A stretch of DNA of 20,584 nt from a virus, in the IMG/VR virus record IMGVR_UViG_3300025395_000048, positions 1 through 20,584 of that record; one strand, 5' to 3'. The position numbers were made by a program, and so were the translations under genes. Below, piece by piece: positions 1 to 5,932 of this stretch (position 1 is the first letter of the stretch; each line of letters starts with the position of its first letter). Below the pieces are notes generated by a model. That model had not been told where the DNA came from. It saw only the letters and a program-made list of their open reading frames with translations, and did not search any database.

Positions 1-205
1 TCCTGAATTCGATCTTAATGTGCTACCTACTCGTTGGAAGAAAATGGTAGAATCAAATACTAAGATTGATTCATGGAAGAAATTATATACCAAATTAAAG
101 AAATCTGAATTGAGTTATAGATTTCCTTTTAAATCTTGGAAACAAGATAAAAAGTCTTTAAGTCATATATCTAGAAAATCAAAGATTCTTCTATATTTAT
201 GCTAA
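1..205 (+). CDS. C-terminal fragment of an unrecognised protein (runs in from left edge)
   Basis: An open frame enters from the left edge (first complete codon at base 2) and ends at TAA 203-205, giving about 67 residues. The visible part is very basic and Trp-rich, with repeated Lys-Lys pairs and Trp-Lys pairs, and ends in a short hydrophobic stretch finishing in Cys. No family is recognised. The frame is open back to the edge, so the first ATG-like position inside the window need not be the real start. An AT-rich hairpin with a T-run overlaps the stop codon and may end its transcript. Coding status rests on the open frame and the termination context only. Confidence 0.5.
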   Translation, partial: PEFDLNVLPTRWKKMVESNTKIDSWKKLYTKLKKSELSYRFPFKSWKQDKKSLSHISRKSKILLYLC

Positions 206-228
206 CTCTACAATAGCATACCGTTTTT
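198..228 (+). terminator. Possible weak rho-independent terminator
   Basis: TATGCTA (198-204) pairs with TAGCATA (214-220) around a 9-nt loop and is followed by CCG and five T. The stem has only two G:C pairs, so strength is doubtful. Its position over the stop codon of the upstream gene supports the call. Confidence 0.3.
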
Positions 229-294
229 CGTTAACTATACTAGGCAAACAATTTACGTTTTGTTTTTCGTAGGATATTATTTTCATATCATTTA

Positions 295-528
295 TTAATC
301 AATGTTAACATCTCTTTCCGAAACATTAGCGAGAATTTCTTCGTCCGTTGATTCACCAGAAAGAATTGCTGCAATTTCCTTTTCAATTCTTTTTGCTTCT
401 TCACCAAATGCCTTACTTACTGACTTCTTTTTACTCTTAATAGCAGCCAAATCCTCGTTCAATCGAAGAATTTTAAATGCCTTTTCAGTTTCTGTTGTAT
501 CTCTGTTTGTATTTGCGTTTGTTGTCAT
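295..528 (-). CDS. Small hypothetical charged protein (77 aa)
   Basis: ATG at 526-528, stop TAA at 295-297. The N-terminus is Thr/Asn-rich and probably disordered. Residues 15-60 are a Lys/Glu/Ala-rich stretch likely to form a helix or coiled coil, and the C-terminus is acidic. No family recognised. A longer frame back to a TTG near 600 exists, but a promoter-like pair (540-567) lies inside it, so the ATG at 528 is preferred. There is no Shine-Dalgarno sequence; the predicted transcript would carry only a few leader bases. The gene is divergent from the HNH gene at 594 and convergent with the fragment ending at 205. Confidence 0.6.
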   Translation of the reverse strand: MTTNANTNRDTTETEKAFKILRLNEDLAAIKSKKKSVSKAFGEEAKRIEKEIAAILSGESTDEEILANVSERDVNID

Positions 529-539
529 AATTTGAGATA

Positions 540-567
540 ATATTACACTATATTTTCCGGTTGTCAA
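540..567 (-). promoter_or_regulatory. Sigma70-like promoter for the gene at 528
   Basis: On the minus strand TTGACA (562-567) and TAATAT (540-545) are separated by 16 bp. The ATG lies 11 nt beyond the -10 box, leaving a leader of about 5 nt. Confidence 0.6.
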
Positions 568-580
568 TTTTTCGGAAGAA

Positions 581-588
581 GATAAATA
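581..588 (+). promoter_or_regulatory. T4-late-like promoter box GATAAATA
   Basis: The box ends 5 nt before the GTG start at 594 and resembles the T4 late -10 element TATAAATA. With T4 geometry, transcription would begin at or next to the G of GTG. Confidence 0.5.
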
Positions 589-593
589 AAATT

Positions 594-887
594 GTGGCAA
601 ATAATCGCAAAGCTCAGAAGAAATTAAACTTATCGGGAAATGGTATTTGTGAGATTTGCAAAGAACATCAATTTTTAGTAGAACATCATATAAGAGGAAG
701 AAAAATTAAAAACCCGCATGCTCAATCAAACATTGCTAATATTTGCGAAAATTGCCACAAAAAGGTTCATCATGGAATAATTGTTATCGAAAATCGACAC
801 CTAACAACGAACGGATATGTTTTAATTTGGCATTACTACAAGGATGAATCGATCACAAATAATAATGCCAAACCATATCTATACTAA
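594..887 (+). CDS. Small HNH-type endonuclease-like protein (97 aa)
   Basis: Read from GTG at 594, which sits 5 nt after a late-like box. The longer frame from a TTG at 561 would put that box inside the coding region and is rejected. The protein has the zinc-binding HNH layout: CEIC near residue 23, then EHHIRGR with the His-His pair of the first strand, an Asn about 18 residues later, and CENCHKKVHH carrying the second Cys pair and final His residues. Such small HNH proteins in T4-like phages are often free-standing homing nucleases, and some act in packaging or recombination; the sequence does not choose between these. It stops at TAA 885-887, overlapping the convergent phosphoesterase gene by 9 bp. 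Confidence 0.8.
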   Translation: MANNRKAQKKLNLSGNGICEICKEHQFLVEHHIRGRKIKNPHAQSNIANICENCHKKVHHGIIVIENRHLTTNGYVLIWHYYKDESITNNNAKPYLY

Positions 888-1628
888 AAGAGATTCAAGA
901 TAATCATTCACTTTAATTGTTGAAAATACCCCATCTTCAATAATTCCATGATAATTTCCTGAACAATCAATACAATGCGATTCTCCAAGCGCATGTTTTT
1001 TGTTTGGAACATACTCTGAACGTGGAAGTTTGTCCGGGGTATGTCCAACAATTTGCTTGAAGTTTGGAATAGGTTTTAATTCTGTGCTCCAATGCGCCCA
1101 AGTAATGCCTCCAATCGGTTGTCTTCCTCCACGGTATCTTCCTGCACACAAAACAGGATCATAAACTTCCATTTCCGCATTTTTTAAAGCGCGATCACAC
1201 ATATTTAAAATATGTTCTTCATTCATACCAAGAACTGGATGCTCAAAAACATATTTCGTGATTCCAGCATGAGAAAGCCAAAATCCTTGTGTTTTGTGTA
1301 TCAATTTGAACTTTTTCCAATCTTCTTTTGTCAAAACTTCATTAATTACTTCACATTTCTCTGGTGAAAATCCTGAACACCACAAACTTCCATTATTAGG
1401 AAACATATATGCCAGATCATGATTCCCAGGAATGAAAATATATTTAGGATTATGTAGAATAGACTTTAACCATAGAGCAGTATTTCTATTACTATCTATG
1501 GAATCGTTAAAATCATCGAAGTGATCCCCTAAAAATACAATTTCATCATAATCTTTTCCAAATTTATCTAAAAATACAGAAATAGGTTCAAAATGTGTGT
1601 GGATATCCGCGATTAGTAAAGTTTTCAT
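879..1628 (-). CDS. Calcineurin-like metallophosphoesterase (249 aa)
   Basis: A complete two-metal phosphoesterase signature is visible in order: DIH (Asp8, His10), GDHFDD (Asp35), GNHD (Asn69-Asp71), SHAG (His120) and VGHTP near residue 193. These residues bind the catalytic Mn/Fe ions in the PPP/calcineurin superfamily. Size and layout fit a single-domain serine/threonine phosphatase or a diadenosine-tetraphosphatase-like enzyme, as in phage lambda; the true substrate is unknown. ATG 1626-1628 lies 6 nt after a sigma70-like -10 box. The stop is TAG, which argues that amber is a real terminator in this phage. The 3' end overlaps the HNH gene on the other strand. Confidence 0.9.
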   Translation of the reverse strand: MKTLLIADIHTHFEPISVFLDKFGKDYDEIVFLGDHFDDFNDSIDSNRNTALWLKSILHNPKYIFIPGNHDLAYMFPNNGSLWCSGFSPEKCEVINEVLTKEDWKKFKLIHKTQGFWLSHAGITKYVFEHPVLGMNEEHILNMCDRALKNAEMEVYDPVLCAGRYRGGRQPIGGITWAHWSTELKPIPNFKQIVGHTPDKLPRSEYVPNKKHALGESHCIDCSGNYHGIIEDGVFSTIKVNDYLESLLV

Positions 1629-1634
1629 GCTTGT

Positions 1635-1662
1635 ATATTACTAAAAATCCCACGAATGTCAA
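1635..1662 (-). promoter_or_regulatory. Sigma70-like promoter for the phosphoesterase gene
   Basis: TTGACA (1657-1662) and TAATAT (1635-1640) on the minus strand, 16-bp spacer. The ATG begins 6 nt after the -10 box, so the expected first transcribed base is about the A of ATG. Confidence 0.65.
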
Positions 1663-1850
1663 CATAAATTCCCCCATTTATCGACAGGAATCGAAGAATC
1701 CACTCTAAAATCTACTGGAACGCAACATTCTCCGCAATTTGAGCACGATTCATTACTTGGAGAATAACAATCTCTACATTTTTCTTCCTATTCTTTGCCA
1801 CAATCATCACATTTAAAAATTCTCCATCCTTGTCGAGATTTTAGGTCCAT
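1659..1850 (-). pseudogene. Zinc-ribbon protein gene interrupted by an in-frame amber codon
   Basis: The frame starts at ATG 1848-1850, overlapping the last 10 bases of the preceding gene, and ends at TGA 1659-1661. It would encode 63 residues but for a TAG at codon 21 (1788-1790). Both halves look coding. The first ends GWRIFKCDDCGKE and the second begins EEKCRDC, followed by CSNCGECC and VDKWGNLC, giving three Cys-x2-Cys pairs of a small double zinc ribbon. Related phage zinc ribbons, from memory, have Trp after such a CGxE, so a TGG-to-TAG change is the simplest explanation. Alternatives are a sequencing error, readthrough or a suppressor tRNA. Only 20 residues would be made by normal decoding. 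Confidence 0.65.
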
Positions 1851-2326
1851 AGATATCCTCTTAATTCGATTAATTCTTTATAATAGAACGTATTATGATC
1901 AAATATATATTTTTCGTAATACCAATATTGTTCATCGTTATTAGAATCTAGGAATTCATCCGATAATTTTTTATATTTGGCTCGTTCTCTTGTGACCCAA
2001 TAATAAACATCTCTTAAACGTAGAAAATCATCATAACGATCTTCTTTATAACTAATAAATATATCTTTTCCTCCCCATCTTTTTTTATATTCTTCGTCAG
2101 TTAAGTTTTCAGAAGCTTCAATATCTTTAATTTGATCAAATAGTCCATTTTCGTCTTCAACAAAGGAAACAATAGCAGCATCCAAGAATTTTTCCATAAT
2201 TCCGTCTATATCTTCCCATGTTTTAGGGACAACTTTACGTAATTCTTGATGTTGTGGAAAAATCTCACATTTAACCTTATACCAAAAATTCGAAACCTTA
2301 TATTTGATGTAACTTGCAATAATCAT
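1841..2326 (-). CDS. Conserved phage protein of unknown function (161 aa)
   Basis: ATG at 2324-2326, chosen over an in-frame TTG at 2332 because it lies exactly 6 nt after a promoter-like -10 box. The N-terminal 20 residues are aromatic and basic; the rest is charged, rich in Trp, Tyr and Asp/Glu, and helical. It has a KTWEDIDGIMEKF motif near residue 35 and ends IELRGYLWT. This ending and the Trp/Tyr pattern match a family of phage proteins I recall as widespread but without a known role. The stop overlaps the start of the zinc-ribbon frame by 10 bp, so the two were probably translated together. Confidence 0.75.
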   Translation of the reverse strand: MIIASYIKYKVSNFWYKVKCEIFPQHQELRKVVPKTWEDIDGIMEKFLDAAIVSFVEDENGLFDQIKDIEASENLTDEEYKKRWGGKDIFISYKEDRYDDFLRLRDVYYWVTRERAKYKKLSDEFLDSNNDEQYWYYEKYIFDHNTFYYKELIELRGYLWT

Positions 2327-2332
2327 GATCAA

Positions 2333-2360
2333 GTTATATCACAAAAATGAAACTTTGCAA
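2333..2360 (-). promoter_or_regulatory. Sigma70-like extended -10 promoter for the gene at 2326
   Basis: On the minus strand TTGCAA (2355-2360) and TATAAC (2333-2338), 16-bp spacer, with TGA just before the -10 box (extended -10). The ATG starts 6 nt after the box, the same geometry as at 1628. Confidence 0.55.
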
Positions 2361-2369
2361 GAAAATTAT

Positions 2370-2744
2370 TTATTTTTGTGGAGGATTTGTAGATAACGAA
2401 GGAACAGAAGTATCACCATTCACTATTTTATTGAATTCCACCATTGTTTTATCACCAATCCATCCATCAACCTTCAAATCCGAACCAGTTTTATTAAGAG
2501 CAGTCTGGATATCTTTTGCATATTGAGTTAACCAATGATTTGTAACATAATTTACTAATACCATCAATAACCCCCAAATTGTTGTCACTATCATCGCTTG
2601 GTTTGAAGGATCAATCAAAAATGGAGCTAAAAATGGAACGGATGCAGAAATTTTCATAACTGCTGCTGCAACTAAAATCGTAATAAATCCAATTAATTTA
2701 CCACCCAATTTGCTTACTAAAAATTGTATAAGAGCATCATTCAT
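2370..2744 (-). CDS. Two-TM holin-like protein with peptidoglycan-binding-like tail (124 aa)
   Basis: Two hydrophobic segments are visible, about residues 16-44 (GFITILVAAAVMKI onward) and 49-67 (AMIVTTIWGLLMVLVNYV). The C-terminal part, residues 72-110, reads like a PG_binding_1 repeat: IQTALNK followed by LKVDGWIGDKT and a final hydrophobic helix. The last 15 residues are Ser/Pro-rich. A small two-TM protein with a wall-binding tail fits a holin or a membrane anchor for lysis, but no endolysin is adjacent; the 3D lipoprotein at 13365 is the only other envelope candidate here. It shares an intergenic region with the divergent CCA-enzyme gene. Confidence 0.65.
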   Translation of the reverse strand: MNDALIQFLVSKLGGKLIGFITILVAAAVMKISASVPFLAPFLIDPSNQAMIVTTIWGLLMVLVNYVTNHWLTQYAKDIQTALNKTGSDLKVDGWIGDKTMVEFNKIVNGDTSVPSLSTNPPQK

Positions 2745-2751
2745 ATGAAAA

Positions 2752-2759
2752 TACTTAAC
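2752..2759 (-). promoter_or_regulatory. Weak late-like box GTTAAGTA
   Basis: A one-base variant of the box found at other starts, ending 7 nt before the ATG at 2744. It is the only off-consensus member, so the call is tentative. Confidence 0.3.
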
Positions 2760-2779
2760 TAGAATTGTTGAATTTTTTC

Positions 2780-2787
2780 GTTAAATA
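2780..2787 (+). promoter_or_regulatory. T4-late-like box GTTAAATA
   Basis: Ends 6 nt before the ATG at 2794. No Shine-Dalgarno sequence lies between box and start. Confidence 0.5.
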
Positions 2788-2793
2788 ACTGAT

Positions 2794-2826
2794 ATGATTA
2801 GTTTTAAACAGTTTGTTCAAGAAGCT
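2794..2826 (+). other. Possible capsid-targeting peptide with prohead-protease site
   Basis: Residues 1-11 (MISFKQFVQEA) match the pattern of T4 internal proteins, which begin MKTYQEFIAEA and are cut by gp21 after the Glu of a (L/I)xE site. Here the cut would fall after Glu10 (VQE|A). The match is in pattern (Met, aromatic, basic/Gln, Phe, hydrophobic, x, Glu-Ala). Function is inferred. Confidence 0.45.
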
Positions 2827-4311
2827 TTAGTAACAAAAACACTAGAGAATTGGCATGATATATTAGAAAAAAACGAATATTTAAAGATTGCAACTGAACT
2901 TTTGAGTGATATCGAAAAACTTGGTGGTGAAGCATTAATTGTTGGTGGTGCAGTAAGAGATTTATTACTTGGAAAAATACCCAAGGATGTTGATTTGGCT
3001 ACTAATTGTCCAGTGAAAACTTTAGAAGCAAATTTTCATACAAATGATATAGGAAAGTCAAAAGATTTCGGAATCGTTAATATTTCTTACAAAGGATATG
3101 AATTTGAAGTAGCGAATTTTCGGACTGATGCAAAAACAAGTAATGGCAGACATCCAGACTCTGTAAATATCGTAAATTCTTTTGAAGAGGATTCTAAACG
3201 TCGAGATATAACTTTCAATGCATTAGGATTGACAAAAGATGGAGTTATTTTAGATTATCAAGGTGGCATCGAAGATTTAAACAATAAAATCATCAAAACT
3301 GTAGGTAATGCAAAGGAACGATTCATAGAGGATGGACTTAGGCTAGTAAGAATTTTGCGATTTTCTGCTAAAATGGGATTTACTATTGATCCTGATACAA
3401 AAGCCGCAGTTATTGAGTTAAAACACCTTACACATAACATATCCTCTGAAAGAATCAGGGATGAATTATATAAAGCAGCAACAAGTGGAAATTCTTTAGC
3501 GAACTTTATCGAACATTTAGATGACATTGGATTATTACAAGACTTATTGCCAGAATTAAAAGCATTACAGGGCAAAAAACATTTTCATTTGCATCATGTC
3601 GAGGGAGCAAAAGTAAAAAATAAGATTACTGGACAACTAAAACCGTTTGATATAGAAAATCCTGAACATCAAGATACTACAAAACATGAAATAATACAAG
3701 GAGATGCTTATGATCACACCATAGCAGCAATAAGAGCATCTAAAGAAACCGATCCTGTTCATAACTTAGCAATAATGCTGCATGACGTGGGTAAAGCAAC
3801 AACACATAAAGAAGAAATTGAAGGCAAACATTCATATCACGGACACGAAAATGAATTATATTTGGTTGATGCCATTGCAACTCGATTAAAACTTCCTAAT
3901 AAAGACAAAGAAGCGATAAAATTTGCTATGGAACATCATATGAAGGCACATAAGATCAAAGAACTTAATAAAAATAAGATTCTTGCACTTCGTCAGAATC
4001 CAAATTGGCCTGTTTTAAAATCTACGATATACTCAGATGAAGCTTCTCGTGGAAAGCCTTTATTTAATGAAGAAGAATTCGAGGATAAAATGAACTACAT
4101 CGAACAAATATACAATAAATTTGGAGAAAGTGCTGCATTTGAAAAAAGAATGTCAGAATTAATCACTGGAAAGATGATTATGGAGTTGATACCAGGAATT
4201 AAAGGCACGGATATTGGAAGAATTAAAGAAATAGTTCGTCAATGGATAGTAGAAAACGATTTTGACGTAACAGCAAACCAAGTGAAAGATAAAATAATAT
4301 CACTTAAATAA
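2794..4311 (+). CDS. cca: CCA-adding tRNA nucleotidyltransferase with HD domain (505 aa)
   Basis: The enzyme adds or repairs the 3' CCA of tRNAs using CTP and ATP. The class II nucleotidyltransferase core is clear: GGAVRDLLLG (51-60), DVDLAT (65-70, metal-binding aspartates), then RRDITFNAL and the ERFIEDGLRLVRILRF helix that follows in this family. A C-terminal HD phosphohydrolase-type domain follows with YDHT, LHDVGK (His330-Asp331) and MEHHMKAH, as in the HD-bearing bacterial enzymes. At 505 residues it is longer than the roughly 410-residue E. coli enzyme, partly from an insertion around 265-300. The first residues, MISFKQFVQEA, look like the capsid-targeting peptide of T4 internal proteins. 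No tRNA gene lies in the window. Confidence 0.9.
   Translation: MISFKQFVQEALVTKTLENWHDILEKNEYLKIATELLSDIEKLGGEALIVGGAVRDLLLGKIPKDVDLATNCPVKTLEANFHTNDIGKSKDFGIVNISYKGYEFEVANFRTDAKTSNGRHPDSVNIVNSFEEDSKRRDITFNALGLTKDGVILDYQGGIEDLNNKIIKTVGNAKERFIEDGLRLVRILRFSAKMGFTIDPDTKAAVIELKHLTHNISSERIRDELYKAATSGNSLANFIEHLDDIGLLQDLLPELKALQGKKHFHLHHVEGAKVKNKITGQLKPFDIENPEHQDTTKHEIIQGDAYDHTIAAIRASKETDPVHNLAIMLHDVGKATTHKEEIEGKHSYHGHENELYLVDAIATRLKLPNKDKEAIKFAMEHHMKAHKIKELNKNKILALRQNPNWPVLKSTIYSDEASRGKPLFNEEEFEDKMNYIEQIYNKFGESAAFEKRMSELITGKMIMELIPGIKGTDIGRIKEIVRQWIVENDFDVTANQVKDKIISLK
4303..4310 (+). promoter_or_regulatory. T4-late-like box CTTAAATA
   Basis: Overlaps the stop codon of the CCA gene and ends 6 nt before the ATG at 4317. 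Confidence 0.45.
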
Positions 4312-4316
4312 TATAA

Positions 4317-5456
4317 ATGAGAGACACGCCCTTCCAATTTGAGGTAGAGAATTTAATCGCACAATTTATTTCTGCGATGGATGATATTATTGTGAAGAGA
4401 TATAATGCTAATAGAGAAGCGCAAGATCAGTTATTAGTCAGGATGTTATATTCACCGAAAGAAAGAGTTTTGCTGGATTTGGTAGATAAAGCACAGAACA
4501 TACAGCTTCCAGTGGTTGCCATTTCTATTGCGTCTATTGCTAGGGATCAATCAAGAGTATTCAATAAAATACATGGGTCTAATTATGCATCTTCAAACAC
4601 GAGAGTTGCAGGAAAATTACCACAACCCGTTCCTATTAACATTACAGTAAATTTTTCTATTTTAACTAGATACCAAAAAGATATGGATCAAATTTTAAGC
4701 AATTTTATACCATACTTTGATCCATATATTACATTATCTTGGAGAATTCCTGATATGCAAAATCAGGAGATTAGAAGCACCGTAGAATGGTCAAATAGTG
4801 TTGCGTTGAATTACCCTCTTGCGCAAAATGTTCCGGCTACTACTATTGCAAGATTGGCGGGAGATACATCATTTACTATTAAAGGATGGTTGTTTAAATC
4901 AATACCTGATACTAATAATGGTGGTGGTGATCCATTAATATACACAATATACACCAATTTTTATGCATTATGTTCAATTACTGGTTACGATTCTACAATA
5001 CCAAAAGATTCTGAATATTGGGAAGAAAAAATAATAACAGTCCCTAATATTAATGTATATTCATTATCAGCAACAACATTAAGCGCAGATACCGCATATT
5101 TTTATAATAATGTATATATAGACAATACAATCTTTGCGGAATATGGAGTTTTCGATACTTTATCAGCAAATAGTATAAGTGCTACAAAATTCTATGGTGA
5201 TGGAAGTGGATTAATAAATTTACAAACAAACATTAAAAAATTCTCACAAGTTATTGGTGATGGATCAGCAACAACATATACAGTAACCCATAATTTTAGC
5301 ACATTAAACGCATTAACACAAATATATGATAATAATACCGGAATAGTTGTATATCCTACGATCCAAAATATAGATCAAAACAACACACAGATATATTTCA
5401 AAAACGCTCCTGCTTTAAGTGCATATAAAGTTGTAATGATGTCATATTTTAAATAA
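4317..5456 (+). CDS. 15: gp15-like tail sheath stabiliser/terminator with adhesin-like extension (379 aa)
   Basis: Residues 1-235 correspond to T4 gp15, the ring that caps the contractile tail and joins it to the neck. The matching order is: a YSPKERVLLDLVDKAQ segment (T4 has ASKEHFMMKLNKW), a central VNFSILTRYQKDMDQI followed by LSNFIPYFDPYI (T4: YELSIFTRYEDDMFQI, then ILPYFQPHF), VEWSNSVALNY, FTIKGWLF and IYTNFYA. Residues from about 236 to 379 have no T4 counterpart. They contain a fibre-type FYGDGSGLINL motif and a beta-rich HNFSTLNALTQIYDN module. The same module forms the whole of the next gene. The extension could decorate the neck or tail; whether it is cleaved or displayed is unknown. 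Confidence 0.8.
   Translation: MRDTPFQFEVENLIAQFISAMDDIIVKRYNANREAQDQLLVRMLYSPKERVLLDLVDKAQNIQLPVVAISIASIARDQSRVFNKIHGSNYASSNTRVAGKLPQPVPINITVNFSILTRYQKDMDQILSNFIPYFDPYITLSWRIPDMQNQEIRSTVEWSNSVALNYPLAQNVPATTIARLAGDTSFTIKGWLFKSIPDTNNGGGDPLIYTIYTNFYALCSITGYDSTIPKDSEYWEEKIITVPNINVYSLSATTLSADTAYFYNNVYIDNTIFAEYGVFDTLSANSISATKFYGDGSGLINLQTNIKKFSQVIGDGSATTYTVTHNFSTLNALTQIYDNNTGIVVYPTIQNIDQNNTQIYFKNAPALSAYKVVMMSYFK
5061..5456 (+). repeat. Diverged direct duplication, copy 1 (second copy 5521-5903)
   Basis: The 3' third of the gp15-like gene and nearly all of the next gene encode the same module. Shared protein landmarks in order are YGVF(D/N)TLSANSIS, GDGSGL(I/T)N(L), QVIGDG, (T/I)xHNF, QIYDN, YPTIQNIDQNNT and PALSAYKV. 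DNA identity is still visible in the last 80 bases. Confidence 0.8.
5448..5455 (+). promoter_or_regulatory. T4-late-like box TTTAAATA
   Basis: Overlaps the end of the gp15-like gene and ends 4 nt before the ATG at 5460. Confidence 0.4.
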
Positions 5457-5459
5457 TTT

Positions 5460-5906
5460 ATGAATTTAAACGAAGAACTTTTCGAAAATATAATCAATTT
5501 GCAAAATTTAGAGTTTGAATCTCTTAGTGCAAAGTATATCTATGTTAGTGGAAATGCTAATATCGTTAATGCAACGATACACAACACACTTTCTGCTAGA
5601 TATGGTGTTTTTAATACATTATCCGCAAATAGCATAAGTTCAACTAATTTTTTGGGGGATGGAAGTGGATTAACAAACTTAGTAATCGATACTAGTGGAT
5701 TTTTACAAGTTATTGGAGATGGTATTTCAACTGATTATATCATAAATCACAATTTTAATACACCAAATACAATAATTCAAATATACGACAACGTAACAGA
5801 AACCGTTATATATCCTACAATTCAAAATATAGATCAAAACAACACACTAATACATTTTAAAAATCCTCCAGCATTAAGCGCATATAAAGTTCTCATTTTA
5901 GTTTGA
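5460..5906 (+). CDS. Stand-alone copy of the gp15 extension; putative fibre or neck decoration protein (148 aa)
   Basis: After a short acidic N-terminus (MNLNEELFENIINLQ) the protein aligns along its length with residues 245-379 of the upstream gp15-like protein. It has NTLSANSISSTNFLGDGSGL, then QVIGDG, the HNFNTPNTIIQIYDN strand region and IYPTIQNIDQNNT. These modules, with a GDGSGL turn and a beta-sandwich, are typical of phage fibres and tail decorations. It begins 4 nt after the upstream stop and ends at TGA, 26 nt before the long fibre gene, whose N-terminus carries the same GDGS motif. The likely origin is duplication of the gp15 3' end, or a split of an ancestral fusion. Confidence 0.7.
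   Translation: MNLNEELFENIINLQNLEFESLSAKYIYVSGNANIVNATIHNTLSARYGVFNTLSANSISSTNFLGDGSGLTNLVIDTSGFLQVIGDGISTDYIINHNFNTPNTIIQIYDNVTETVIYPTIQNIDQNNTLIHFKNPPALSAYKVLILV
5521..5903 (+). repeat. Diverged direct duplication, copy 2 (first copy 5061-5456)
   Basis: See the first copy for the shared landmarks. This copy has its own short N-terminal leader and translation start. Confidence 0.8.
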
Positions 5907-5912
5907 TTATAG

Positions 5913-5920
5913 GATAAATA
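5913..5920 (+). promoter_or_regulatory. T4-late-like box GATAAATA
   Basis: Ends 12 nt before the ATG at 5933, leaving a leader of about 7 nt by T4 geometry. Confidence 0.5.
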
Positions 5921-5932
5921 ACAATATATACT

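Noticed and set aside
561-593. TTG start extending the HNH gene
   Set aside because: It would overlap both the minus-strand -35 box and the late-like box. GTG at 594 fits the 5-nt spacing seen at other genes.
1788-1790. Genome-wide amber recoding
   Set aside because: No other gene has an internal TAG, and TAG ends the phosphoesterase and one endonuclease gene.
2327-2332. TTG two codons before the ATG of the 161-residue gene
   Set aside because: The ATG lies exactly 6 nt after the -10 box, and the extra codons add nothing.
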